A program made the translations under genes and the position numbers. The notes below the pieces were generated by a model, which saw nothing but the letters and a program-made list of their open reading frames with translations, was not told the DNA's origin and searched no databases. Shown here in pieces: positions 23,301-34,060 of a stretch of 64,000 bases of DNA. The DNA is from Chlorella sorokiniana (taxonomy: Eukaryota > Chlorophyta > Trebouxiophyceae > Chlorellales > Chlorellaceae), in the NCBI GenBank assembly GCA_025917655.1, contig CP084613.1, positions 4,404,001 to 4,468,000 on the forward strand, read 5' to 3'. Within the stretch, counting starts at the first letter, position 1; each line of letters opens with the position of its first letter.

Positions 23301-23957
23301 GCAGCAGCGGCGCAGAGCCTGCTGGGTGCTGCGCACTGAGCGGCTCCTGGCTGTCCGAAGGAGCAGGGAACCAGCATTCCTGTTGCGCCGAGCGGCACAG
23401 CCCCCGATCCACCGCTGCCGAGTGTGCGGCGGCGCCGAATACGGCTGCGTACACAGAAGGGCGCGGCTGCATATCGTGCGGCGCAGCTGCGGCGGCGGGT
23501 GGGCGCTTGACCGCACCTTTGGCCGGTGGCTTGCTTGGCCAGGAAGCCCTCGGGCCGCACTTCGCCGTAGGTGAGCGTGCTGGCGTCGGAGTAAAAGCGA
23601 TGCAGGTGCTTGGGCGAGGCATGCTGCACGGTGTAGTACTGGGACACAAACTGGTTGCCCACCTGCGGCGAGGAAAGCAGGGAGGGAAGAAAGAAGGCGG
23701 CGGCGGCAGGTGGAGGGGATGGGAGGGAGCGGGAAACAGCGGAGGCAGCACGGCCCAAGCTACGTCGGTGCCAATCTGATCTGGACTGCCACCCTAATCC
23801 TGCGGCCAACACATGGGCTTGCTGCCGCACGGAGCGCTAGACAGGCGAGGAGGGCTGCGCCTGGCCGCCTGCAGAAAACTAGCTGCACCGCGCTCACCGC
23901 TTGGGCCGGCGTGTCGCTGGGCGGCTGTGCAGGTTGAGATGGTACGGCGGCAGACAT
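20370..23957 (-). CDS. G3BP-like RNA-binding protein (NTF2 - RRM - RGG)
   Basis: Resembles G3BP, a stress-granule scaffold that binds mRNA. Exons: 23957-23898, 23662-23517, 23143-23072, 22796-22660, 22443-21673, 21338-21243, 20998-about 20780, and about 20678-20370. The NTF2 domain reads VGNQFVSQYYTVQHASPKHL, ELGYEDTSTEIYTVDSQ and VQEKGYFVLNDIFR. A long Pro/Ala linker follows. The RRM reads NASIFVRGIPASVSMAQLVE (RNP2) and GRDSFAFIDFEEP (RNP1). The tail is RGG-rich. One C is missing near 22106. An in-frame TGA at 20848-20846 sits between two RGG blocks; if real, the protein ends there. Exon 8 is still phase-compatible (G|GT) and rich in GYGG/GRG. The phase across 23517/23143 also needs one base. 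Confidence 0.87.
21413..21604. repeat. 93-98 bp tandem duplication in G3BP-like intron
   Basis: Two copies of a unit starting GCTCAGGTGTTTATATTTTT and ending CATTTGCCAACAACGCTAAGCA, at 21413-21505 and 21506-about 21604. They differ only in the length of the internal GT and G runs. Both lie in the intron 21339-21672. Confidence 0.9.
23036..23066. repeat. 9-bp minisatellite (CAGCGTGCA) in G3BP-like intron
   Basis: About three and a half copies of CAGCGTGCA just after the 23072 donor, on the far side of the NTF2 exon. Confidence 0.7.
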
Positions 23958-24369
23958 TGCGGATTGAATTCCTGCATCCACGAAAGTGGGAGTAAACCCC
24001 GTGCCGATCAGCGAGCCCTGACCACCCTGCCGTGTCCAGAGGAGGAGGCGATCAGCGAGCCATCGCCGCTGTGTCCGCCATACCGGACATATGGGCACCT
24101 CACCTAAGGCTGCCAAGCGAGTATGGTGGGCCCTGGCCCAATTCGGGCACTCCTTGGCCGGGTGTAGCGGATGGTTCCTGCTATGGCTGGAAGTCTGCAG
24201 GATGCAGTGTTCTGCGCAGCAAACGCTGATTGATGCCTCGGCTAGAAGCGAGGGAAGGCCAATGACGCAGGACATCGAGGGGCACGTGAAGTACAGGTGG
24301 CAGTCGCAGAATAAGTTCGTTTTGGCAATGATTCGATGTGTTTCATTATGAGAGAATATCCTTTTCAGA
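23958..24369. promoter_or_regulatory. Shared divergent promoter region, G3BP-like / zinc-finger gene
   Basis: 412 bases between divergent ATGs, locally AT-richer than the neighbouring exons. No individual element was assigned. Confidence 0.45.
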
Positions 24370-25859
24370 ATGTACAAGCGCCGAGACTGGCTGTATACAC
24401 ATGGCGCAGATGGCGGAGGCAGCGACAGCAGCTCTGACGATGAAAGCAGCAGCGGCTCTGAAATAGAGGATGATGTGTCAGGTTGCGGGGAACACCACGT
24501 GTCTATTTGGCCACCGACGGCATACATGCATCGTGCAGGGCGGCGGCAGCTCACTTCCTGGGCTGTTCTTTGCCTGCAGAGGGCTCTGAAGACTCTGCAG
24601 ACTTGGAAAATGTCGCGGGTAGCGAACCCACACCTCCAGGTGGGCGGCGACAGCCGCTGCTCGCGGTGCCTGGCAACGGCGGCAACAAGCAGGCCTCTCG
24701 GCTCTTGCGTCGTGTTCACCACAGCCAGCGCTGCTGCCCATACATGCAGCCTCTGCCGTGAGCGACAGCGAAGCGGAGGGGAGGGAGGGAGGTGAAGAGG
24801 GGATGCGTTCAGGCGGCCGGGCAGGGTGGGACTCTGACGGCGAAGGGGGAAGCAGCGGCGGCGAGCCCGCGATGCCGCGGCGGCTGGAAGACCTTTCTGA
24901 GGACGACTTCAGCGGCGGCTCGGAGGTGGACGAAGAGCGGGCGGCTGAGCTGGGGGCGCTGCTCAGGTGAGCCCGACTCCTGCTGCCGGGCTGGGTGAGG
25001 GGTCCCCTGCTGGGCGCTCCCTCCTGCTGCCAATCCGCAGCGCCTGCACAGACACCCACGCTCTCACAGCGTGCGGGAAGCCTGTGCTTGTATCCCCACT
25101 GCATCTGTTCACATGTCCCGCCGATTGTTCCCGCAGCAACTGGATGGACGCACCTAAGGAGGAGTGGGTCAGGGGCGGGCGGTCAAGTGCCGCCCCTGCC
25201 GCGGCACGCTGCTGCTCAGCGCCCTCGCCTTCAGGCAGCACGTGGCCTCTAACAAGCACGCCAAGGCGGCGGCCAAGGCTGCAAAGGCGGAAGCAGCGCG
25301 GCGGCGGCAACGCCGCGGTGCAGACAGCGACGGCAGCAGCGACGACGAGGAGGGCGAGGCGGGGCGGTGGCGCGCCTTCTGCTTTGCCGAGGATTACGAG
25401 AGCGGCAGCGAGGAGGAGGTGGAGACGCACACGGAGCGGCTGCAGCGCCTGAACGCCGCGCTGGAGGCCGCCAAGCAGCAGAAGGCGGCGACAGCCGCCA
25501 AGAAGCAGGCGCGGCAGGAGCGGCGGCAGCAGCAGAACCGGCAGCGCGTGCCGAAACCTCAGACAGAAGGTGCTGGGAAAGCTGGCGCAAAGGCTGAGCC
25601 TGGCATGCAGCACAAGGGCGCGGCAGAAACACAGAAGCGGCCAGGCAAGCGGCAGCGGCAGGAGCTGAAAGAGAAGGGCCTCTGGAAAACCAAGCAGAGG
25701 AAGCCGAAGCAGGCGCTGAAGCCGCAGGAGGCGCAGCAAGCGCAGCAGCAGCAGCCAGACAAGAAGGTACCCAAACAGGCTGCCGATAGGCCAGCAGCAG
25801 CGGCTGTGGATGGCACGCCGCGGAAAACAGCAAAGCACAAGCGGCAGAAGAAGCCTTGA
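24370..25859 (+). CDS. U1/matrin-type C2H2 zinc-finger protein, acidic N-terminus and basic C-terminus
   Basis: Exons 24370-24481, 24580-24639, 24750-24966 and 25137-25859 join in phase. The first two thirds are very acidic (DSSSDDESSSGSEIEDD, LEDLSEDDFSGGSEVDEE). Exon 4 holds one zinc finger, CRPCRGTLLLSALAFRQHVA followed by SNKHAK, the spacing of U1/matrin-type fingers that bind RNA. It is followed by a Lys/Arg/Gln-rich coiled region up to the end (KHKRQKKP). This layout suggests a nuclear or nucleolar RNA-associated protein; the exact role is unknown. One G is missing near 25176, just before the finger. A poly(A) signal follows at 25901. Confidence 0.78.
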
Positions 25860-25900
25860 ACAGCTCTGAATCGTGTGGAGCTGCAAGGATCATGATTGTG

Positions 25901-25905
25901 TGTAA
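25901..25905 (+). terminator. Poly(A) signal, zinc-finger gene
   Basis: TGTAA 42 bases after the stop codon. The remaining bases up to 26140 form the convergent 3' region shared with the glucosidase II beta gene. Confidence 0.65.
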
Positions 25906-26140
25906 CATTGACTTTCCCACAGCAGCCTTTCATGCTGCCAATGCGCAAAAATAGGAGTTGTTGCAAGCTACTCAGCAGTGTGGCTAGCTCAACGACACGC
26001 AAAATGAAGGAATAGCATGGTGGTAGGATCAAAGGGAGCAGGAAGGGCCGTGCGCCGCTGCCTTGGAAACTCAGGCCAGTGGCGTAAGGGCTGAGCCGCA
26101 CCCTGCAGCCAGCGTCGCGGCCGTGACTAGGCACATTCGC

Positions 26141-29100
26141 TTAGAGCTCGTCTCGAGGGACGGCGGGCGCCGCCTCGTCTTCTCCTTCCAGCAGCCGCTG
26201 CCGCGCCTGCACCTCGAGCCGCAGCGCCTCGGCGGCGGCGGCAGTGCAGGCAGCAGGGGTCTCTAGCTCAGCCGTGTACTCGCACCGGCTGGGCTCCTCC
26301 ACCTTGGCAAGACGCTCCGTCTGGCCGCACAGCAGCGTAACCTGCGAAAGGGCGACGGTGGAGCGGGGGCTAGGGGGCTGGGTTTGGTTCAAGGAGGGAG
26401 CAAGGGCGGTCGCTGAGCTGGCCGCTGGCCGCTGGCCGCTGTGCTAAATTTTATGGCTTGGCGAGGCAAGGGCGGAGGGCGCTGAACAGCAGCGCTGCTT
26501 GTTGACGAAGCGCGCCGGCCAAGGGCCCTCCTGCTCCTTGAGCTGAGTGGTGTCCCCCCCGCCCCCTCCCTCCCACCCACCGTCATGCTGCGGGCGGGGC
26601 CCTGCCAGCAGCTCTGCCCCTTGCGGAAGGCCAAGCGCGCCTCGCCGCCCTCCAGCCCGCTCCAGGTGCCCAGCGAGGTGCTGGAGCTGCCTTCCTTCTG
26701 GGAGGCGCGGTCGTAGGGGCAGACGGAGTAGGTGTACTTGTCAACCTGCAGCGGGCAGAAGGGGGAAGATGTGGAGAAGGGAAGGCATGGAGAAGGGAAC
26801 TTTCGACACTGCGTCCCATCAATATTTCAACATTCGGGTTCACGGTTGGTCTGACGGCTCGGGCAAAGGGCGAGCGTGCGAGTCCGCAGGTAGGCTGGGC
26901 ATCTCGGCAAGGCCGCCGCACGCAGCTGGGACACAGCTGCGTGCGTCTGCCTGTTGGCCACGCCTGTTCAGGCCCTTGCACCACCGGCTCAGCCTAGTCA
27001 ACCTGCACCTCTGTTTCTGTACTCAAACGCGTAACAAACGCAATTGTCGCCGCCGCGCACCTGTGCGTCGAAGCAGCGCCCCACAAGCGCCACAAACGCG
27101 TCATCGGCGCCGTACGCCCCCTCCAGCTGGCCCTGCAGCTTCCGCTCCTCCGCCTCCAGCTCGTTCAGCTTGGTGCGGGCGTCGGTGGCGCGGGTGCGAG
27201 CGGGGTTCAGCCGCTTGTTGAGTGCCTCAAGCTCCGCCTCTGCGGGAAGTGAAAGGAAAGAAATGCAGTGTGACAGAGGAAAGAATCATGCAACAGACAG
27301 TAAGGGAAAGGAGCGGGAGCATGCTGAAAAACAGCTGGAGGTGGGAGGGAAGATGAAGCTGCGTGTCGGGCGAGTGTTTCGGGTTTGAAGGTGGATCGAG
27401 GCTGCCATGCTGTGTCACGCTTGCTTGAATGGGGCCAGGCATGGGGGCGCAGATGTGGTGTGTGCTGGCGCAGGGTGAGGCACCCACCCACAGCGGCGAT
27501 GGCGGCGGACAGTTCGTCGTCGCCAGCCGGGGCGCCCTCTTCCCCGTCAGCGCAGCAAACATCTTGGTCAGAAGGAGCCGGGCCTTTCCAAAGGCAGAAG
27601 TGGGCTGGGTCCCCGCATCGCCAGCGCCCGCCGCGCTCGCCGCGCCGCCCGCCGCGTCGCCGGCCGCTGCCGCCCGCCGTCACCGCCACCGCTGTCAGCA
27701 TCGCCGCCAGGGTCAGCATCATCGCCGCCTGCAGGGCCGTCATGAAAAACTGCTGCTCCTCCTCCTCCTGTTGCTCCAGCGCCGCGGCATCCACCTCGAC
27801 CGCATCCTCGCCATCATACGCAGGCAAGGCATCCGCCTCCGCCTCCGCCGCCTCGTCGCCCGCCGCAGCGTCCCCAGCGTCGCCGGTACCGTCATCCTTG
27901 GCCCCCGGGATCCACTGCGCCATGCGTTCCTTGGCCAGCTCCTCCTCCGACTTCCCGGCAGCTTCCCCCTCCTCTGCTGCGGCATGATGCTCCTCGTCCC
28001 CGGCCTGCTCCTCTGCGGTGGCGGCCTGCTCCTCCTCTGCCGCAGCCTGCTCCTCCTCTGCCGCAGCATCCTCGCCAGGCTGCGCGTCGGCAGAGGCCGC
28101 CGCCGCCCGCTTCTCCCGCTCCTCCTCCAGCTCGCGCTTGCGGTCCCGCAGCTTGCGCTGCTCCTCCTCCAGCTTGGCCTTCGCGCCTGCAAGCCAAGGA
28201 AGAGGGACAGGGGCGCGTGCTTTGTAGAGTCGTTCCACAAGAATAAGGCAGGCTAAAAAGCAAATGCAAGGCAGGCAGCAACCGAACAGTGGGCCGGCTT
28301 GTGAGGCTCGATCGGTGACGACGACATCGCCTGCAGGCCCTAACCGCATGCCCCGGCATGCCCCCGGGCCGCTGGCAAGGCAGCCCTGAGCTCCCCGGGC
28401 AGCCACCTGCAGCAACACCATGGGAGCCAGAGGAACGATTGTCCTCTGTCCCGCCGCAGCCCTCTCACCCTCCGCCTCCTCCTTCTCGCGGCGCCGCCGC
28501 CCGAGCTCAGACTCCACCTCGGCCTTGCGCGCCGCCCACTGTGCCTTGGTGCCCGCCGCCTCTTGGACGTACTTGTTGCGGGCAGCCACACCCTTCTCGG
28601 CGGCTGCTGCCTGCGGAGGGGGTCACAGCATGCACAGCATGGCCAGGAGTGAGCAGGAACGGCCAACGGCCCGGGATGTGGCAGCGGAGTGGAAAGTGGG
28701 TCGGCCGAGCTCCATCTTGAGCACGAGAATGCAGCAAACCATGCAGCGCAGACACGACATCGGGATTGGCTGGTCCTTGCGGCCACACTGCAGGCGGCAC
28801 CCACCTTCTCCTTCAGGGCGACCAGGCCCTCGTGGCCCTTGTTGTAGCACTCGTTCTGGCAGCGCCCGGCAGGCTCGTCGGAGCCGTCGCAGCAGTCTGC
28901 GCAGGGCGCAGGCAAAACAGGTCGGCTTTGATCAATCTGGCTGCCTGCCGCAAGCGCAAGTGAGCATGTGAAGCTGGCTCAGGCTGCACAGGGGGACGCC
29001 AGGGTCGGCTTCGGCGCCCGCTCGAGAAAGAAGCGCACTGGGTGCAGGCTTGCACAGATGGCGCTGCGTCAAGCCCCGCTCACCGCATACGCCGTCATCC

Positions 29101-29625
29101 ACCATGGAAGAGTTGAGGCGCAGCGGCAGGAAGTACTTGTTTTCACAGTAGAAGTGGCCGTTGGGGCATGCGGAGGTGCCTGCACATCGCGGCAGCACAG
29201 CGCAGATCTAGGTGCTCTACCGCCAGGGCGGCTGCGCGCAACCGTGTCTATCATTGCACAGCAAATTCCAGGCCATGGACTTGCAATCAAGAGCTGACCT
29301 GGCTCATCGCTGCCATCAAAACAGTCGCAGTAGTCATCGTTGACCTACAGCGCGGCACAAAAGCAGAAAAGTGGGACGGCGGCGGCGCGGGAGGGCGATT
29401 GCCCAAAGGCTTCGCGCCGCCCTGAGGCTTACAAACAGTTCCACACAAGCTCACCTGCTCGAATGGGATGCTTTTCTTGCCGTCCAGGCAGGCAAACTTG
29501 CCATCGGCGGAGGGCTGGTAGCGGGGTGCCAGTTCGGGGTCAAGACCGCGAATCTTAGCGCAGGTAGCAAGGGCTGGCAGCAGGGCCAGGGCTAGCAGCG
29601 CTGCTACGCCAAGGCACCGCCCCAT
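26141..29625 (-). CDS. PRKCSH: Glucosidase II beta subunit (ER lectin/retention subunit)
   Basis: Partner of the alpha subunit that trims glucose from N-glycans in ER quality control. Exons: 29625-29455, 29344-29299, 29179-29084, 28896-28805, 28610-28469, 28186-27488, 27239-27061, 26745-26581 and 26341-26141, all GT-AG and in phase. Order: signal peptide (CLGVAALLALALLPALATC), two LDL-receptor-A-like repeats (DYCDCFDGSDEPG and CDCCDGSDEPAG), Glu/Lys-rich coiled coil, acidic Glu/Ala spacer, a second coiled coil, and a C-terminal MRH mannose-binding domain (YSVCPYD, LGTWSGLEGG, CEYTAELETPAAC). It ends in RDEL, a KDEL-type ER retrieval signal. The segment 27560-27730 has odd composition and may be mistranslated by compensating indels. 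Confidence 0.95.
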
Positions 29626-29808
29626 CCTGATCGGCGCGACTCTGTCACGGACGGATGTCAGGATCAATGCTCGTGGGGTGGATGATCTGACTCACAGCCG
29701 CGATCCTCGCAGTGCGTAGGCCACGCCAAGCGGTACTGTAGTGCGCTGCAAGGGGACCGGGGTTTCGGGTTTCGCGGGGATCCGCAGCCTGCGTCGTTGC
29801 TCGCAAGC
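29626..29808. promoter_or_regulatory. Compact bidirectional promoter, glucosidase II beta / FAD synthase
   Basis: Only 183 bases separate the two divergent start codons, so transcription of both genes must start within this stretch or overlap. No TATA box was identified. Confidence 0.5.
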
Positions 29809-32800
29809 ATGGAGGTCCTCGAATCAATAGAGCAATGTGCAGACTCTCGCCTGCAGGCACGATGTCTGAGGGCGGTAGGCGTCGTTTCCCGCTGTTTGGA
29901 CTTGTATGGGTAAGCAAGATATAGCCGGCGATTCATCATGCTGCCGAAGACGGAAGGAGCCTTGCTTGGTTGCTGGGCTCCAGTCACAGCGGGCAGGCAG
30001 AGTGCGCCGCCTGCGCATCACACTGGCCGCTGCTCTCCTTCGGGGCTGCACCGGTGCTCGCCTGCTCAGCTGTGCTGGCCTGCGCCTGCTGCAGGGCTCG
30101 AGGCGTGGCATTCAGCTTCAACGGCGGCAAGGACTCGACTGTGCTGCTGCACCTCATCCGGGCCACCCTGGCGCAGCGGCAGCGCCAGCACCAGCCCGAG
30201 CCTGGCGGGCCAAACGGCCTTTGCAATGAACTGCGTGAGCCCCAGCCCCTCCCTTTCATGCCCTGCATAGCACTTATTCATCTGTGACCATCGCACTGGA
30301 CTGGCTTGTCATCGTCCATGCCACCGCCCTCTGCGCTGCGCCGTGGTCCATACCCTATGCCCGTCTGCCGCCCCGCCGCCGCCCGCAGCGCTGGGGGCGT
30401 CCTCACCTTCTTTTTCGAGCACGACACCGACTTCCCAGAGGTGCTGGAGTTCACGCACGCCACCAACAGGCGGTACAGGTGCGGGACGCTGCGCCTCGGG
30501 CGGCCCTGCTGTCAGGGTCGGCTTGACGAGATGCGCTGCGCGTCCGGGCCGACTCCTGGCTGCTTCGTGGATGGTCTGTGCAGCCTCCGGCTTACTTGCC
30601 CTCCGCGCTGTGCTCGTTGTGCCCGCTGTGCCCGCAGTCTGGGCATGGAAATCCTGCGCGGCGATTTCAAGCAGGGCTTGGAGGGGCTGCTGGCGCGCAC
30701 GCGGGTGCAGGGCATCATCCTGGGCACCCGCAGGTGTGAGCCCAAGCCCCACACTGCCGCAAACTGCTGCCCAAACTCTGTGCTCCCACCATCTGCACAG
30801 TTCGCACTGTGCGACGCCGCTGCCCCGGTTGCCGACTGGCTGCCGCCTCTGTCTCTTGCCGCGCCGACTGTGCTGCTTGGCCCCCTGAACCCAACCCATC
30901 CCTCAATTTTCTGTCTATCCATGGTTTGTTTGGCAGGGGCGACCCCAATGCCGCGGACCAGGAGACGTTCTGCCCCAGCAGCCCCGGCTGGCCGCCCTTC
31001 ATGCGGGTGAACCCCATCCTGGACTGGAGCTACCACGACGTGTGGGGCTTCCTGCAGGCACGTACCGCTGTATGTACCGCACACATGTACTGCCTGTACT
31101 TGCAGAGCCTGCTTGTGCACGGTCATCCACACGGAAGACCGCCTCGGCCGCTGTGTTGTTGCTGCGGGCTGTTGCGGGTGGTGGAGAACGTTGCGCCCCA
31201 AATGCCGATGGCCGCGCACGCCACCCGTCGCCCTCCACCCCCTCCTACCCCCACCCCTGCTGCCGCGACATGTGCTGCAGCTGGCTGCGGCACCGTACTG
31301 CTGCCTGTACGACCGCGGCTTCACCTCCCTGGGCTCAGGTGGGGCGGTGCCTCCTGGGCTTCCTCAGCCTCGTGCTGCCGCTTGCTGGCCATGGCAGAGG
31401 GCCCACCTGCATTCGTCATGCATCATCGTCCCCGGCTCTTGCCATGCCTGCCGCGCGGGACACGCCTGTTTGGCTGTGTTGCTCGCGACCCCAGCCGCCA
31501 TCCAAGCTTGGCGTGTGCCGCTCTCCGCGCGCTGCCCCTGCGCCGCTGCAGTTGCCAACACCGTGCCCAACAGCGCGCTGCTGCTGGAGGATGGCTCCTA
31601 CGCCCCTGCACACCTGCTGCCAGACGCGCGGCTGGAGCGGGCGGGGCGGCAGCCGCGGGTGCAGCGCCAGGTGGGCATGACTGAGGGGGCAGGCGCTCTC
31701 AGCAGCCCGCCGACGCCCTGGCCGGCTACGCCAGGTGCACCCGCCGGGCAGCTGCACGCTGTTGGGCGCTGAATCGGCCCCTCAGGGCTGCATCGCCACG
31801 CTTGACGGGAGGCGCAGCAGCAACCGGGCAGAAGCTGCGCGGCAGCTGCCGTGCCCTTGTGCCTCTTGGTCCTCCCACCCGGCCGCCAACCCCACTGGAA
31901 CAGCTGGAGAGGTGCCCATTGCACTCCTGCCGCCCCTCCCTCTGCCACGCTCCCACAGGTCAGCAGCGCCGGCGCCGCGCACCGCACCGCCGCGCTGCTC
32001 ATAGTGGGGGACGAGATTCTGTCTGCCAAGGTCGAGGACCTCAACACGCCCTTCCTCTGCCGAGAGCTGCGCGCCATCGGCTGGAGCGTGCAGAAGGTGG
32101 GTACGGGGTGAGTGTGGGTGAATCTGGGTTGGAATCTGGGTTGGGTTGCGCTGCCTTGGTGGTGTGGGTGGGTGGTTAGAGGTGGGGGCTGAGCAGCCCA
32201 TGGATCCCTGCATCATGCGCCCCCTGTGATTGGTTTAGCAAGTTTTTGTTCAATTGACATCAAGGTGGTTGGCCATGTCGAGTTTGATGCTTGCTGGCGC
32301 CCGCAGGTGGTGATGGTACGTGACGACGTGGCCGCCATCTCCTCCGCCCTGCGAGACCTGTCTGCCGCGCACGACGTGGTCGTGTCGGCGGGCGGGCTGG
32401 GCCCCACCCTGGACGACGTCACGATGGCGGCGCTGGCCGAGGCGCTGGACCAGCAGCTGGCGCTGCACCCGCAGCTGGAGGCGAGGATCAGGGGGCACTT
32501 TGGGGCGCGCACCACGCGGGCGCACCTCAAGATGGCGGAGGCACCCACGGGTGGGCGGGTGGCGGCGGCGCGGCATGTGATGCTTGGGGGTTTGGGCAGA
32601 GGCGGGGTGGAGGGCTGGCGGCGGCGCGGCATGCTTGGGGGATGGGCGGCGGGCGGGGGATGCTTGGGGGATGGGCAGGGGCGGGGTGGAGTGGTGGCGG
32701 CGGCAGGGGATGCTTGGGGGTTTGGGCAGGGGCGGGGTGGAGGCATACAGCTGGGTCGGCAAAACTCGTTCGGCTGTTTCGGCCTGGGCAGGGTAGTGCA

Positions 32801-33836
32801 TGCGACCGCCCTTTAGCTTCCTTACACCCGTCGCCCTCACGCGCCCCACCCTGCCCCTCCCCGCCTATCATTCCCACCAGGCTCCGAGGTGCACCTGATT
32901 GAGTACCTGCAGGACGACGGGCGGCCCTCCCCTTCCCGCTGCTGCGCTGCCGCAACATCTTTGTGCTGCCAGGCATCCCGGCGCTACTGCAGGCGCGCCG
33001 CCGCTTCCAGCCTGCGCCTGCATATGCAGCCGACCAGGGTTGTCAACGCTGGGGGAGGGGGGGCGCGCGCTGAAACTCATGTGTGCTTCAGTCCGTTGCA
33101 GTCCGTGCCTGGCTGGGCTGCAGGGGTGCGGCACCGTTCCCAGGCCGCCTGCCTGCCCCCAAGTCGCCGCCTGCTGCCTGCCATCGACTGGCATTCGTCC
33201 CCGGCAAGCCTGCAGAAGAAGTGGCGGGCGGTGGAGGCGGCCCTGCTGGCGGATGCCCCCGCGGCGGCGCCCTTCCGCACCGCGCTGCTGCGCCTGCGCC
33301 TGCGCGACGAGACGCAGGTGGCGGCGGCGCTGGAGCGGGTGGCGGCGGCGGCGGGGGGCGCCGTGGCGCTGGGCAGCTACCCGGTGAGCGACCAGGCGGA
33401 CGATGCGGGCATCGTGCTGAGCCTGGAGAGCCGGGACGGCGACGCGCTGGCGGCGGCGGCGGCCGCCCTGCGCGCTGAGCTGCCGCCGGGCAGCGTGCTC
33501 AGCGAGTCGCGCGACAGCTCAGCCATCAACACCCCCGCCGCCAGCCCGCCGGCCGCGGGCGGCGCTGGCGCCCGCGGGCGGGCAGCCGCCGCCGTGACTG
33601 CCAGCCCTTGGGGCGCTGCCCTTGGCAGCAAAGTTGGCCATCTAACGCTGCAACGACACTCTCGTCTGTGCGGCATGGCCGGCATGTGCTGGAGCCCTGC
33701 CTGCCTGCTGCGCTCCTGGCACTCCCAGGCTGCCCAGCACCTATCTTGTTGGCGGCGATGGGGGAATCGTGGTGCTAGCTTACACAGCTGCGTGCACTCA
33801 GCATTGTTGGCTCATGACTTATATATTGTATGCTAG
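29809..33836 (+). CDS. FAD synthase, PAPS-reductase-type domain plus MoaB/MogA-like domain
   Basis: Makes FAD from FMN and ATP. Exons: 29809-29874, 30095-30234, 30389-30478, 30638-30733, 30937-31069, 31281-31338, 31552-31670, 31959-32096, 32307-32550, 32881-32992 and 33216-33836. The N-terminal FAD synthetase domain has VAFSFNGGKDSTVLLHL (PP-loop-like), FEHDTDFPEV and SSPGWPPFMRVNPILDWSYH. The C-terminal molybdopterin-binding-like domain has ALLIVGDEILSAKVEDLNT and VVSAGGLGPTLDDVT. This order is that of plant proteins and the reverse of animal FLAD1. Bases are missing near 30395 (G run) and 32934 (C run). The intron after 32992 appears to be GC-AG. Exon 1 to exon 2 does not stay in phase, so a small exon may be missed. 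The last about 80 residues are low confidence. Confidence 0.9.
32577..32745. repeat. Degenerate minisatellite in FAD synthase intron
   Basis: Irregular tandem copies built around GATGCTTGGGGG and GGGCAGGGGCGGGGTGGAG, in the intron 32551-32880. Strongly G-rich on the coding strand. Confidence 0.8.
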
Positions 33837-33845
33837 GAAAGACAG

Positions 33846-33850
33846 TGTAA
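33846..33850 (+). terminator. Poly(A) signal, FAD synthase
   Basis: TGTAA ten bases after the assigned stop. That is very close and suggests the true stop may lie upstream. 33851-34060 is the convergent 3' region shared with the protease gene. Confidence 0.55.
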
Positions 33851-34060
33851 GGAAGGGTAGGAGGGGGTAAGCGCTCAACAAGCGGTCAACAAGTTCAAGA
33901 GATCAGGAGGGGGTTGGGCAGAGGCGCGAATCTGAGGCCTGATGAAGGCGGGGGTGCCAATCACGAATAAGGTGCAAAGGAGACAAGAACAGAACAAATC
34001 CAAGGTGCCCGTGGGCCGTGCGGCGTGCCAGTCGCCGCCGCGCGTGCCGTCAGCGCGGCG

